Below, piece by piece: positions 43,101 through 53,400 of a stretch of DNA of 64,000 nucleotides; position 1 is the stretch's first letter, and every line of letters starts with the position of its first letter. The position numbers were made by a program, and so were the translations under genes. The DNA comes from Anthonomus grandis grandis (Eukaryota > Arthropoda > Insecta > Coleoptera > Curculionidae), in assembly GCF_022605725.1 (NCBI RefSeq), contig NC_065548.1:7039644-7103643 (forward strand). Direction: 5' to 3'. The notes below the pieces were generated by a model. It did not search any database. It was given only the letters and a program-made list of their open reading frames with translations, and was not told where the DNA came from.

Positions 43101-45364
43101 GGTACTTCATGTACGTATCAGTACTTCAATATGTTTTTTAAATATATTTTTATCAGCTGTTAAAAAAACTTTGTAAGTATGGTACTTGATAATTGTTTTT
43201 GTGTTTGCTGCGTGAACACGAAAAATAGGAATGAATGTTATTGATTTAATCTAGAATAATATTCTAAATATTCGCAATAATTAGGAACACAACATAGTTG
43301 GGAGAGAGTGGGAAAAACCAACTACGTCAACTCCAACTTAAGCTGTTCAGGCAAAATTAAGATGTTTTTCCTTATATTTTCTATGTTGATAGAGGGTTTT
43401 ACAAGACGATGAAAAATCCAAGCATTATCATTTATCAGTTTATAAATCTATTGAAAATATACGGCTTTTCCAGTGTAATTATTTATTTTCCTGGGAAATC
43501 ATCCCAATTTCAATTTTAGAATAAATTCAAATATTTAATATAAAACTCTTAAGATAATATACAGCATTCCATTAATTCAATTTACAATAAACAGTGAACT
43601 CAATATTACTCTTCAATGAATTTTATGAACGTCAACCCAATATCTACTCAAAGGCCCCAAAGCCATTATTAATATAAGCCCATATATACGAACGCCATTT
43701 GGCAGGCATCTCATAGAATTTCCAGGCAGCACAGATTTGAAATATCCATAGTTCTGGCGCCATCCAGTCGACCAACCTCTTTCATCTCGTTTCGTATCCG
43801 AGGGAGATGCGCGAATTGGACGGTGACACGTAAGCGAACTTTCTATATACGTTTACTAATTAAATATTAAGAAATATATTAGTACTATTTCACTCGGATT
43901 TAGTCCTGCATTTTTATTTAAACAAATAAAAAATTTAAACTAATAAATGTATGTTAAAAAAACAGTGTTTTTATCCACATCGTCAAAACTTTTACCACAT
44001 TCTTGTTGGTTGTTATTTAATTGTTTCTAAGGTAAACAACAAAACTGATTAAGATGTAATGAAATGCAGTCCCTTTAAAGATCTGTAGCACAATTTAGAA
44101 ATGGCTTGACAGTTCTTAGCCAAGTTCTCATGTGAATTCTGAGCTTTAGAGATTGATCCTAGAAATCCGGAAGAACAGAATATGCGATCATCCGTCAATA
44201 ATGACCATTCTGTTATTATGATCGACAATAAGCATGCGCATATAAAAAAACAGCAACCTTCCATCAATTACTGAAAAACCGATGATACAACAATAAAAAT
44301 CACAGGCACCTTCACTGGTATTCCTTCACATATGTCTAAACTTAGATCAAATTTCCAGAGACCAAGAAGTGCTGCATTTAGATTGGATATTCCTGAATTT
44401 TTGAAAGATGAGTAAGGACTTTTGGCCCACTGGGTGTTATGTAGCAGAATTACAGAAAATAAAAGCATCAACCCAAGATCCACTTCTTCAAGAATGTTCA
44501 GAATCAAGCTGAACTATAAAATCCTCCCAACTCTGTAAATCACTCACCAACAACATTCGTCCAAACTTAAAACAGACCTTCTTTTAATATTATAGCAACA
44601 TAAGCTCGTACGAAAATCACTTATGTAAACTGATGAAAGATACTGATAGAGTATTACTATCGGACACTCAGTAGTGGTTCAATAATCATCTGTTAAATGT
44701 GAACTGTTCATTGTACAATTGGAATTAAGTGCTCTATAAAGGCGTGCACTATTGGGTCTGCTAGGTGTACTATTGAGTCTATTCAATTACGTGATATGTC
44801 AAGTTTTCTGCACATTTGCATTACAAATATGCCAAGCACACATTGGGAGTGGTACTCGTATATAATTGCTCACTAATTTGGTACTCAATAAATAAACTGC
44901 AAAATAATAATGCTGGCACAAGTACAACTTAAACGTATCGAAGTGGCCGATGAGATGCGTAGACGAAAGAGTATGCAACAGAGACAGAAAACGATAAAGT
45001 TAATACAAAATTGTACATTCCCATGATACTGAGTTGTTGAGTTTACTGAGTTTACTTTGGGTACATTTAAGCCATTAAATTTGCAAATTTGCCTAATTTT
45101 TAGGAATATTTTAAAATAAATATAGTATCTATTATAGTAAATTAAAATTAAAGATTGCTCTTTGAAAACCTTGATTTTTCTAGGCGGCAGGAAAAATTTA
45201 TTTTTTCTTATTTGAAAAAAAAAGCAATTAAAGCGGTTATAATAAAGCAATAGATACAAGACATGTATTATAAGTCCTTATATTGTTGCAGTTTACTCTA
45301 TAATATATAGAGATATAAAATAATAGTTACAAATCCAGATAATATTTTATAGTCAAATTTACAA
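43101..45364. other. Intergenic region, no firm gene
   Basis: Minus-strand frames 44268-44507 and 44049-44267 follow each other in one frame with a stop between. They have hydrophobic stretches but no motif I can assign. A segment with CGCCATTTGGCAGGC and TTTCCAGGCAGCAC lies at 43693-43740. 44789-44883 has a diverged copy at 49734-49822. Confidence 0.45.
44789..44883. repeat. Dispersed ~90-base repeat (second copy 49734-49822)
   Basis: The shared core includes TTTTCTGCACA, TACAAATATGCCAA, (A/C)TCGTATATAATTG and ACTAATTTG in the same order and orientation. The copies lie 4.95 kb apart and flank the block that contains two transposon remnants. Confidence 0.65.
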
Positions 45365-46007
45365 ATTAAGATAGGTTTTGTCCTCTTGGACGGTTAAGTT
45401 TAGTAATCCATAGACCTCCTCATGTAATTCCTTTCTTTTTTCTTCTTCATTATTTTCACTGAAATTCTTAATGTTTACGTTTTTGTTTGTCACATATCCT
45501 TTTAATTCAGCCCAAACTAACTCAATTGATTAACTCAAAACGTTTTTGTTAACTCAATACACATCCTAACCTTTTGCATTAAAGAGTTTTTATATTTCGT
45601 AATGTTTACGTAAACTTTATTCCAAAATATATTGTTGGTTTTTTAACATGTATTTATCATAACATGCAATTCCTCTATTCTTGTATTTCCTTGACCATTC
45701 CTTGACAAAATTGTACTTTTTCTAGTGGTTTATTGTGGTATGGGGCGTTATCGATTACAACCACAGTTATTGGTCTTAAATTTGAAATCAGATTCTCAGT
45801 GACTCACTTTTTATAATTTTCGTAGTTCATGTCATGTTGATAGTCGCCACTTGTCGTATTCGATTTCCAACTTAGATATGCGTCGAGATGAATATTGACT
45901 TCTCTGATCACTCCTTCAGTTTCCATAAAACTTAATAAATTGCTAATTATTTTACGACTTTGATCGATTAATAATTTACATTTTATTTTACTGTCACTAT
46001 CATTCAA
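45365..46007 (-). pseudogene. Tc1/IS630-like transposase relic
   Basis: Minus strand: IREVNIHLDAYLSWKSNTTS then GDYQHDMNYENYKKW, NLRPITVVVIDNAPYHNKPL, and after several stops ELVWAELKGYVTNKNVNI. Order and content match DDE transposases of the IS630/Tc1 type (...GDYHGQMN..F.KW..., DNAPYH, N-P-I-E-x-V-W-A-x-I-K-G). The N-terminus is absent, and stops fall between the second and third catalytic blocks. The C-terminal part ends near 45365 with NLTVQEDKTYL. Confidence 0.75.
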
Positions 46008-46680
46008 TTGATCTCGATTATAACACTCGGCTATAAGACTCCGATGTAAACTAATAGGTCTCTACAGTCTTTGTCAAAGGATTTTGCCACCGCGCATCTA
46101 AATTTCATCGGCCACTTGTATATGGTTGAGTAGTAGCTTATGTCAATGTATGCAACGCTGATAAATATGTTGTTTTGCTTTTGCACTCATGACTGTATAT
46201 GATTAAGATAAAGTGAGTTAAACAAGAAATTGAGAAACTAAAAGCTGCGTTTATATAAGATTTTAAATCGCGAATTTCGAATGCTTATAATACGACATGC
46301 TTTTGGTTAATAAAATAGATATGAATTTTACATTATTTTCATGGAGTTACTAATGGCACTCTTGGGAAATTATGGCACTAGTCACACCGATTGACGAGAA
46401 TATTAGTGACAAGCATTAGTTCCAAATCATTAGTTCTCATAAGTGTTTCTTCATATGGGAAAAGTAAACTCGACTTAGTCGACCAGTCTCCACAAATACA
46501 TTTATCTTTTTGATTTTTATAGATATTATAGAGCTCAAAATGCCAGAGTTTTTTTCAAAAGGAGGAGGTGTTATCCTAACTTGAAATCCTTTGCATTAAA
46601 ACTATTTACTAAGACCCACTGTCCCAGACAAAATGGACATTATAGGCATCAAGCTTCTTATTCAAAATAAGAATCTTCAC
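46008..46680. other. Spacer with no recognised content
   Basis: AT-rich, no motif or repeat recognised up to the left inverted repeat of the next element. Confidence 0.5.
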
Positions 46681-48644
46681 ATATCGTCGCCTGGCACACA
46701 TAGGGGCGTATCTGAAATATTTGTATTTTACAGGAAAAGCATTTTAAGATGTTGGCTCAAGAGAAACTCTCGCTGTGAGAAAACGGTTTGGAATTTGCGG
46801 CTTAAATTTTGTGGTCTTGTGGGCATCTATGATTAGAACAATTTGCTATTATGAAATTTTAGATAAGTTTTCCAGTTTTTCCAAAAATCAAAAAAAAGAT
46901 TGAGATACGCCTTTTTGTGTGCTGTGTCGAATTGTTTTAAAAAAGTTACGCCCTTTGCAAAATAACAACAACCCATGGTAATCAAACTTTTATTCGAAAA
47001 ATTAAACATTTATTAAGTTTCAAATTAACCTAGTACTTCAAAGAAATGAAAAGTGGAAATCCTGGCCTGGCCTTAAAAAAAATTCTTATCGTAAAAAAAT
47101 AAACGTAGGTTCCTTAACGCCCTTAACACTATCAGCTTTATAAGAATAAGTAAACATTTTTGTTAATTTTTTAATTTAAAAAATATATCATAATAAACCA
47201 AAAGTAAAAAACTCTAACGAAAAAAACTAAACTGTTTATAACATAAAACGATAAAAATAGGGACTTATTCATGTGGAAGAGATCTGTAAAATGATACATG
47301 CTCCTGAGATTGAATTACAGGAGTTTCTCCACTGCACAAAGAAATTAGGTCCTGATATTTTATACATGTTATCTTTGGTCCTTCATTGTTAAGTTGTCCG
47401 AGGGAAAAATGATCTATGTTTGTTCTCTTCAATGTGAGGCTTCTATAATGTTCATCACAGTGAGACACTTTAAAAAAAATATTATCTGGACTTTCCTTTT
47501 CAACTTTAATTTCAAAGATTTCTGTCCAGTTGATTTGGTTTCTGCCATCATCTTGGCGTATGCTTAAAACTCTTAAATCTTTCGACAAGCCTTTAAAATC
47601 TATGAAATCAGAATAATTCATTAGAATTACATTATAGGGATTTTTAGCCCTAGCTAGTCTAAAAATCGGAATCAACTGAGATGGAACAAATATGTTTCCT
47701 GAACGCGAAATGGCAGTACTTATGGCACTATGGACTGAGTCCCCTTCACTTTGACCATGAAAGGGCTCAAAAAATCGAAGACGAATTTGCCTAATGTTCT
47801 TGCTGCTTCTTACAAAATATAGTAACATTATAGCGACTATGGAATTTTTATTTTGGCCGCTACAGCCATCGGCAAATAAATCGGCAGATTTAACCTCTTT
47901 TTCATCGTAATGCATCAAAAATTTGTAGATACATGTTGATATTTCCGATGAGCCTCTTTTGCTGTCAATTTCACTCCATGTATAGCAAAAACATTCCTTA
48001 GATGCGAAATTGTATAATGTAAAGTTGTAAGCTGCTAGACGTCTCTTATAAAACACGACACTTTCGTTTGTTTTTGGCAAATAAATGACTTGTTGTAAAT
48101 CAAACACTGCACTTAAAAATGAATTATCATCAATAGATTTATCTTTACTTTCTTGTTTTATTTTTCTAATTTTTTCTTTGTTCTTAATGTGTAATTGGTA
48201 TCTTTTTTCTAGTTTCATTTTCTCAGAAGCATTTCCTTCACGATATGTAGTAGATAGACTACACAAGTCTTTTTTTGACCGATGGATTGAGAGATTCATC
48301 TCTTTAAATATACGATGATATGTGTCAATACTACCTTCTTCTTCTTTGTTGCATGTTGTGTGTGAGAGGGATTGTTAGGTTCGGGTGAAGATATTCCCTA
48401 GATGAACTTTGGCGGGAAACAGCAAATAAAAAGGCGTATCTAAGATAGGCCTTTTTGTCTGCTGTTTTAAAATGACTTGATGAGATACACCTAAACAGTT
48501 TGCGTGCATAACCCAGGCAATAAATTATATTGAGTTACGTCCTTTTGAGAGCAGCTAGAAAACACCAAATTTGTCAACCTCCGGGCGAAATCCAAAAAAA
48601 TTCAAATTATGAGTTACGCCCCTTTGTATGCAAGGCGACGATAT
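46681..48644. mobile_element. Unclassified DNA transposon with TIRs and repeated GAGTTACGCC boxes
   Basis: The left end ATATCGTCGCCTGGCACACA with TAGGGGCGTATCTGA (46681-46715) is matched in inverse at the right end (48611-48644: ATATCGTCGCCTTGCATACA then AAGGGGCGTAACTCA). Internal copies of GAG(A/T)TACGCC(C/T)TTTTGT lie at about 46909, 46943, 48428, 48480 and 48532 in both orientations. The 1.96 kb unit carries one open frame on the minus strand. The exact target duplication is uncertain. Confidence 0.72.
47265..48299 (-). CDS. Putative transposase of an unassigned family (intact 344 codons)
   Basis: Start ATG 48299, stop at 47265-47267. The frame is also open upstream to a TAA near 48380 (reading ...TYHRIFKE before the Met), so an upstream exon or another start is possible. 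The N-terminus has IHRSKKDLC and a Lys/Glu-rich helix (KMKLEKRYQLHIKNKEKIRK). The core has VFDLQQVIYLP, VVFYKRRLAAYNFTLYNF, LFADGCSGQNKNS and FFEPFHGQSEGDSVHSAI. FDLQ, ADGCxGQN and GDSVH supply three spaced acidic positions, consistent with an RNase H-like DDE/DDD fold; this is inference. I recall similar proteins as numerous uncharacterised insect predictions (DUF7869 type, from memory). The terminal inverted repeats around it make a transposase the best guess. No frameshift seen. Confidence 0.65.
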   Translation of the reverse strand: MNLSIHRSKKDLCSLSTTYREGNASEKMKLEKRYQLHIKNKEKIRKIKQESKDKSIDDNSFLSAVFDLQQVIYLPKTNESVVFYKRRLAAYNFTLYNFASKECFCYTWSEIDSKRGSSEISTCIYKFLMHYDEKEVKSADLFADGCSGQNKNSIVAIMLLYFVRSSKNIRQIRLRFFEPFHGQSEGDSVHSAISTAISRSGNIFVPSQLIPIFRLARAKNPYNVILMNYSDFIDFKGLSKDLRVLSIRQDDGRNQINWTEIFEIKVEKESPDNIFFKVSHCDEHYRSLTLKRTNIDHFSLGQLNNEGPKITCIKYQDLISLCSGETPVIQSQEHVSFYRSLPHE

Positions 48645-49924
48645 TTGTGGCCTACGCCAATTTCCCTTATAGACTTCTATCGGAATCTTTGCACGATTTT
48701 TTCTTATCATAGGAATATTATGATAACGATATTTCGATTCCTGGAGATTTTAATTTTACAGGATAAGCAGACCTTTTTTGCACACATATCTTGACAACAG
48801 GATAAGGAATGAAAATAATATCTTGCTTGAACTTGTCTTGTATAACAAACCCAACTGTACCATTGAGAGAGCTATTGGTCTTATTACCGCTAAATTACTG
48901 CCTCACCCACCTCTGGTTAATAACGTAACTCATAACAATTCAATTTCTCATACAAATAAACACCTCAAAGCCATAAAACCTTTCTTGTATAACTTCTCCA
49001 CAAAGACTGGTCACCTTTTTATGAAATATCAGACTTAAATAGTGCCTGTGATAAGTCTCTTTACTCAACTCTGAATACCTTTGTTCCAAAACATGCTCCC
49101 AAACGCAAGACCATGTATTTACCTTAGTATGCAGTTCAAATGTAAAGGAAATAAACTCCACAGGAATTACAAAAAAAAAAAAAAGATAATGTGACATATC
49201 AAGAATTTTCCACACTACGAATTAAAATTAAGTGTGACATGTTACTGCACATGAGAATTACGTAAATGAAACTGAGCAGCTATGACCGACCATGATGACC
49301 TAGAAGCAGAGATGCTCAAATCGTTAAAGTCTCTTAAAGAAAACTAACAAATGAGTCCAGAATTAAAACCTCCGTTCCTAATAAAGGATTCCACTTACGT
49401 TCTTGTGAATCCTGTCAAATATGTCTTTAATCTTTGCCTTTAAATGCGCTGACTCTATTCCAGATACTTGGTAAATTTCAAATGTGTGCCCTATCTAGAA
49501 AAAAGACATGCATTACAAATTACATAATAAAAAGTACGCATAACAGAAAGTTTTTAGTAAACTGGAAACCGCAATCTTTTTAACTTTTCGAGTTATTACC
49601 GAAATAAATTTTTTTGAGAATTCATTAGTATAATTAATTTTACAACGTAGAAATGTGTTATATTTCATATATCCGGAATAACTGGGCCAACATAGTTGAC
49701 TAAAATAAATCTATTTATTTCCGATTAATTAATGTGTGATGTTTTCTGCACAATTGTAATACAAATATGCCAACGATACATTGACAGTCGTGCTCGTATA
49801 TAATTGTTTACTAATTTGTGTATCTTATTACTAATTATTAATATGGACACATGCCTAAAACTAAAGAGTAAATCAATCAATTTATTACATAATATCAATC
49901 AATATTTTACATAAGCTACATGTG
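48645..49924. other. Intergenic spacer
   Basis: The frame 48778-49038 (plus) has no motif I recognise. The second copy of the 90-base repeat is at 49734-49822. Nothing else stands out. Confidence 0.45.
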
Positions 49925-50290
49925 CTTTAAATCTGACGTACGTACAACTTCTTATAACAATCGTTACAATTTATCTCATAGATGCCAGACCTTTTATTGG
50001 TCTTCATTTTTTCTTTAGGTTTTCCTAAAAGATTTCTTAACTTGGTCGAACTTTGATCCTATTTCTTTCCTATCTATTTGATCCCTTTTCTTTAAAAATC
50101 CTATCAATGCCTTTAGTCAAGATAGGATCAAAGTCTGCTTATTTTAATTTTTTTGAAATGTGATCGAGTTTTTAACTTTAAACTTATGTGTTTTAATTAG
50201 CTTATCAATAATTCTATAGTCATAACCATTGCAATTGTGTCTTTTTCTTTATTAAATCTGTGACTATTTAGAGAAAATAAGATGGTTTGC
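49925..50290 (-). pseudogene. Penelope-like element relic, GIY-YIG endonuclease end
   Basis: Minus strand, several frames: NLLGKPKEKMKTNKRSGIYE followed by INCNDCYKKLYVRQI and a stop, preceded by segments such as DKLIKTHKFKVKN. The SGIYEI...KKLYV pattern with a Cys pair between is the start of the GIY-YIG endonuclease at the C-terminus of Penelope-like retroelements. The catalytic Gly of YVG is Arg, and frames are broken. The reverse-transcriptase part is not visible. Confidence 0.7.
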
Positions 50291-50494
50291 GTTGAATTAT
50301 TTTGAAGTTATATGGTATCGCCCCTAGACGAAAAATAAGTGGAGGAAAATAGTGTTCGAAGTTAGAAAATCTATGTAAGCTCAAAGAAACGACTTCTTAG
50401 AAAGTTAATTTTTCGGAAATAATTGATACGCAGTCTGGCGGACACGTAGTGATGTGAATTACAAAGAAAAACAGTCGATACAAGTTTTGCCAAA

Positions 50495-53400
50495 ATGCAA
50501 GAGGAAAAGGTGTATAATAAAAGGCTGACGGTCAGTTGGTTCATTATTATGCTGGCCAACTTCGTAAGTTCATTTTTTTTTAAATTTTTGCTATAAAAAA
50601 ATTATGGGATTAAATACAATCGAGGATTTATATATAGTAGTGGCTGCTAAGCTGACGTTGACATATTAAAAATGGAAAACGCAAATGAGGCTGTCATGCG
50701 ATTAAATGTGGAAAACTTTTGAACGCGAAGTAAATTTGAAATGTCAAAGTTTACATTTTTATTTTAATGAAAATCTAATATTGAAAAGTCTTTTTGGTTT
50801 AGAGTAATTTTGCGATTTATTTCTTTTTTGGAAAAAGGCATTTTTTAATTAATTATAGTCGACTGTTTATTTGTTGAAAATTTTCAATTAATTAAAGAAT
50901 TTTTAAGAATAGTCCAAATGAAATGAAAAAACATTTAAATTTCTTTTTCGAAAAAAGCATTTTTTAATCAATTATAGTCTAGGGTAATCATAAAGATCAA
51001 ATAAACACTCTATATAGTAATAGAGTGCTTAAAAATATTCAATTTCAAACAGGCCAATTTACCTTGGAAGCCCCATTACAATTTTTAAATTGTATTTTTT
51101 TTTGGAAAGTCAGTTTTTAATTATTTATACTCGAGTATTCATGTGATAAAATTTCTCAATTAATTAAGGAATTTATAAGAATATTTCATATGAAAATATT
51201 TCAATTTACAGTAAATAAATATTAAATGGAATATTCCTGGCTCCAGTTAAATTGATATAATTTCCAGCTCAAGTTATGTTCCCATATTGATCATGCATTT
51301 TTCTGTTAAAATGTGCCTTAAAGTTTCATCAAAATATTCTCAATTTTGTCATAAATTACATTTTTAAATATTAATCATTTCCTAGTCTAATTCTGATGAA
51401 TTTTCAGTTATTTGGTGTGATAGGAATCATAGTATGCAGCCTAAAACTAAGACACATGGACAGCGACGATTTCCAAATGGGATTTTTCAAGTTTTCCATG
51501 GGATTTGCTATTTGCAATTTGATTTTGAGCGTTCTACTACTGGTCGCAGTACTAAAGGTATTTTTTGTAAATGTACGTAATTTATTTTTAATGGTGGATT
51601 TTCAGAGGGATCAGAAATATGCCTTCTTCTATGCCCTACTGGTGTTTCTGAGTCTATTTGCCGCTACTATACACATTAGCAACACCCATAGGAATTTTAC
51701 TTTTTTAGTGATTTTTATTGTATTTGGTGAGTATTTATTAAATTTTTTTTAACAGGAAAAACTTTGCGGAGGGTTGTTGGGTGGGGTCAGAAATAAAACA
51801 GAAACCTGTTTACTTAAATGTCGATGTTTCGACTTATATTAAGTCATCCTCAGGACACTAATGACTTAATATAAGTCGAAACATCGACATTTAAGTAAAC
51901 AGGTTTCTGTGTTATTTCTGACCCCACCCAACAACCCTCCGCAATATTGAAGATATTGGGTCACAAACACGAAACTGGAAAAACTTTACTTAAATAATTA
52001 AATATCTCGTATATATGAATATACGAGAAAAACAATGAGTTTCTTCCACTGGATTTAGTTTTTTTTTTAAATTTTTTTTTTATTAAAAAATACTGTTTGA
52101 CAATTAGAATTTTTACTTTACGATTTCATGCAATATCAAATTTTTATAATTAATTATTACTTAGCAATCAATTAATAAATATTCATATTACATGCCCATT
52201 AAATAGCCTATTTTGCTATTTATTTATAACGTTTTCAAGAGTCTATAATATTAAATTTTCTCAAAAAATACCATCTTCAATTGCGAATTTATTGTACTAA
52301 TTTATAATTACGTTTTATTAATATTTTTATACAGATTTTTGTATTTTCATTCATATTTTTGGCCTTATTATTTTATATGTTTTGTTAAAATAATTTGCCA
52401 TAGGACTTTGCCAGTGGAACCAAACAATTCAAATATTCTTAAAATGTTGAAGAAAATATTTTCAATATTCAATAGTTTTCTAAAAAGAAAATGTGGTGCA
52501 GTTTTCCATGAAAATTCAGGGCTAGAAATTTCTTATAATTTTTTTGCCTCAGAGAGTTTAATAGTACATATCTCGGAAATTATAAAGGGTAGCACTGTCC
52601 AAATGATTCAGAAGGCTCTGAATATTTCAGAAAAGTTAGAGAAAACCTTTGAGAATTAATACTTTTTCTAGTACATTGCCTCAAAGTTGACCATTTTCTG
52701 ACTATAAGATAATTTATTTATACATTTTATGTATATTATGGACATGAGGCTGGTCAAATAAAGTATAAAGTAAAAGTATATTTAAAAAAACAATGAGAAA
52801 AATTTATAAAAATGACAAATTTTAAACACGATACTAATAAAGCTAAAAGCAATGGACGTAAAGATAAATTTAAAAGTTTTTAATATAAAAATCTGTACAT
52901 TTAAGCAATGCAATGTAAAATAGCCAATTTAAATAAGAACATAAAAAATAATAAAGTGAAAAATAATTAAAAGAGAATGACTACAAAAATTGTAAGAAGC
53001 GGGTGTTTCGAAGTAAGTAACATCACAAGTCATTATTATTCGATAATATTCTGAAATGTCAAATTATTGGATTAAGATACAAATATGCATAATTCAATTA
53101 GCTATGAAGCACGTTTTATTAAAATTGTTATAAAAGAATATCCACAATTCCTTATTTTTATAAAAATAAATAGTTCTACGGATTTTTCAGTGATACCAAA
53201 CAATTCAAAAGGATCCAGACAGTAATGGTCTTAGGAAAATAAATACAATGTTATATTGGTCGAATTTTCTAAAAAATTCAAGTTTTTTTAAATTTCTGGA
53301 AATACTCGAAGAAATTTCAAGTTCAAGAAAAAGTGTATTAGAAAATGTAAAGTTTCATGTAAAAACTCTTTTTTTGTCCAAAAATTGGTGTGGCATGGCA

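Noticed and set aside
44049..44507. Possible gustatory-receptor C-terminus (LLGLWKFDLSLDICEG...) on the minus strand
   Set aside because: The likeness to the receptor tail is loose, an in-frame stop follows, and no upstream membrane exons were found.
48778..49038. 86-codon plus-strand frame
   Set aside because: No motif recognised; no flanking coding sequence of any element.
52339..52659. 106-codon plus-strand frame in intron 3
   Set aside because: Made of the intron's repeat blocks; related copies downstream do not keep the frame.
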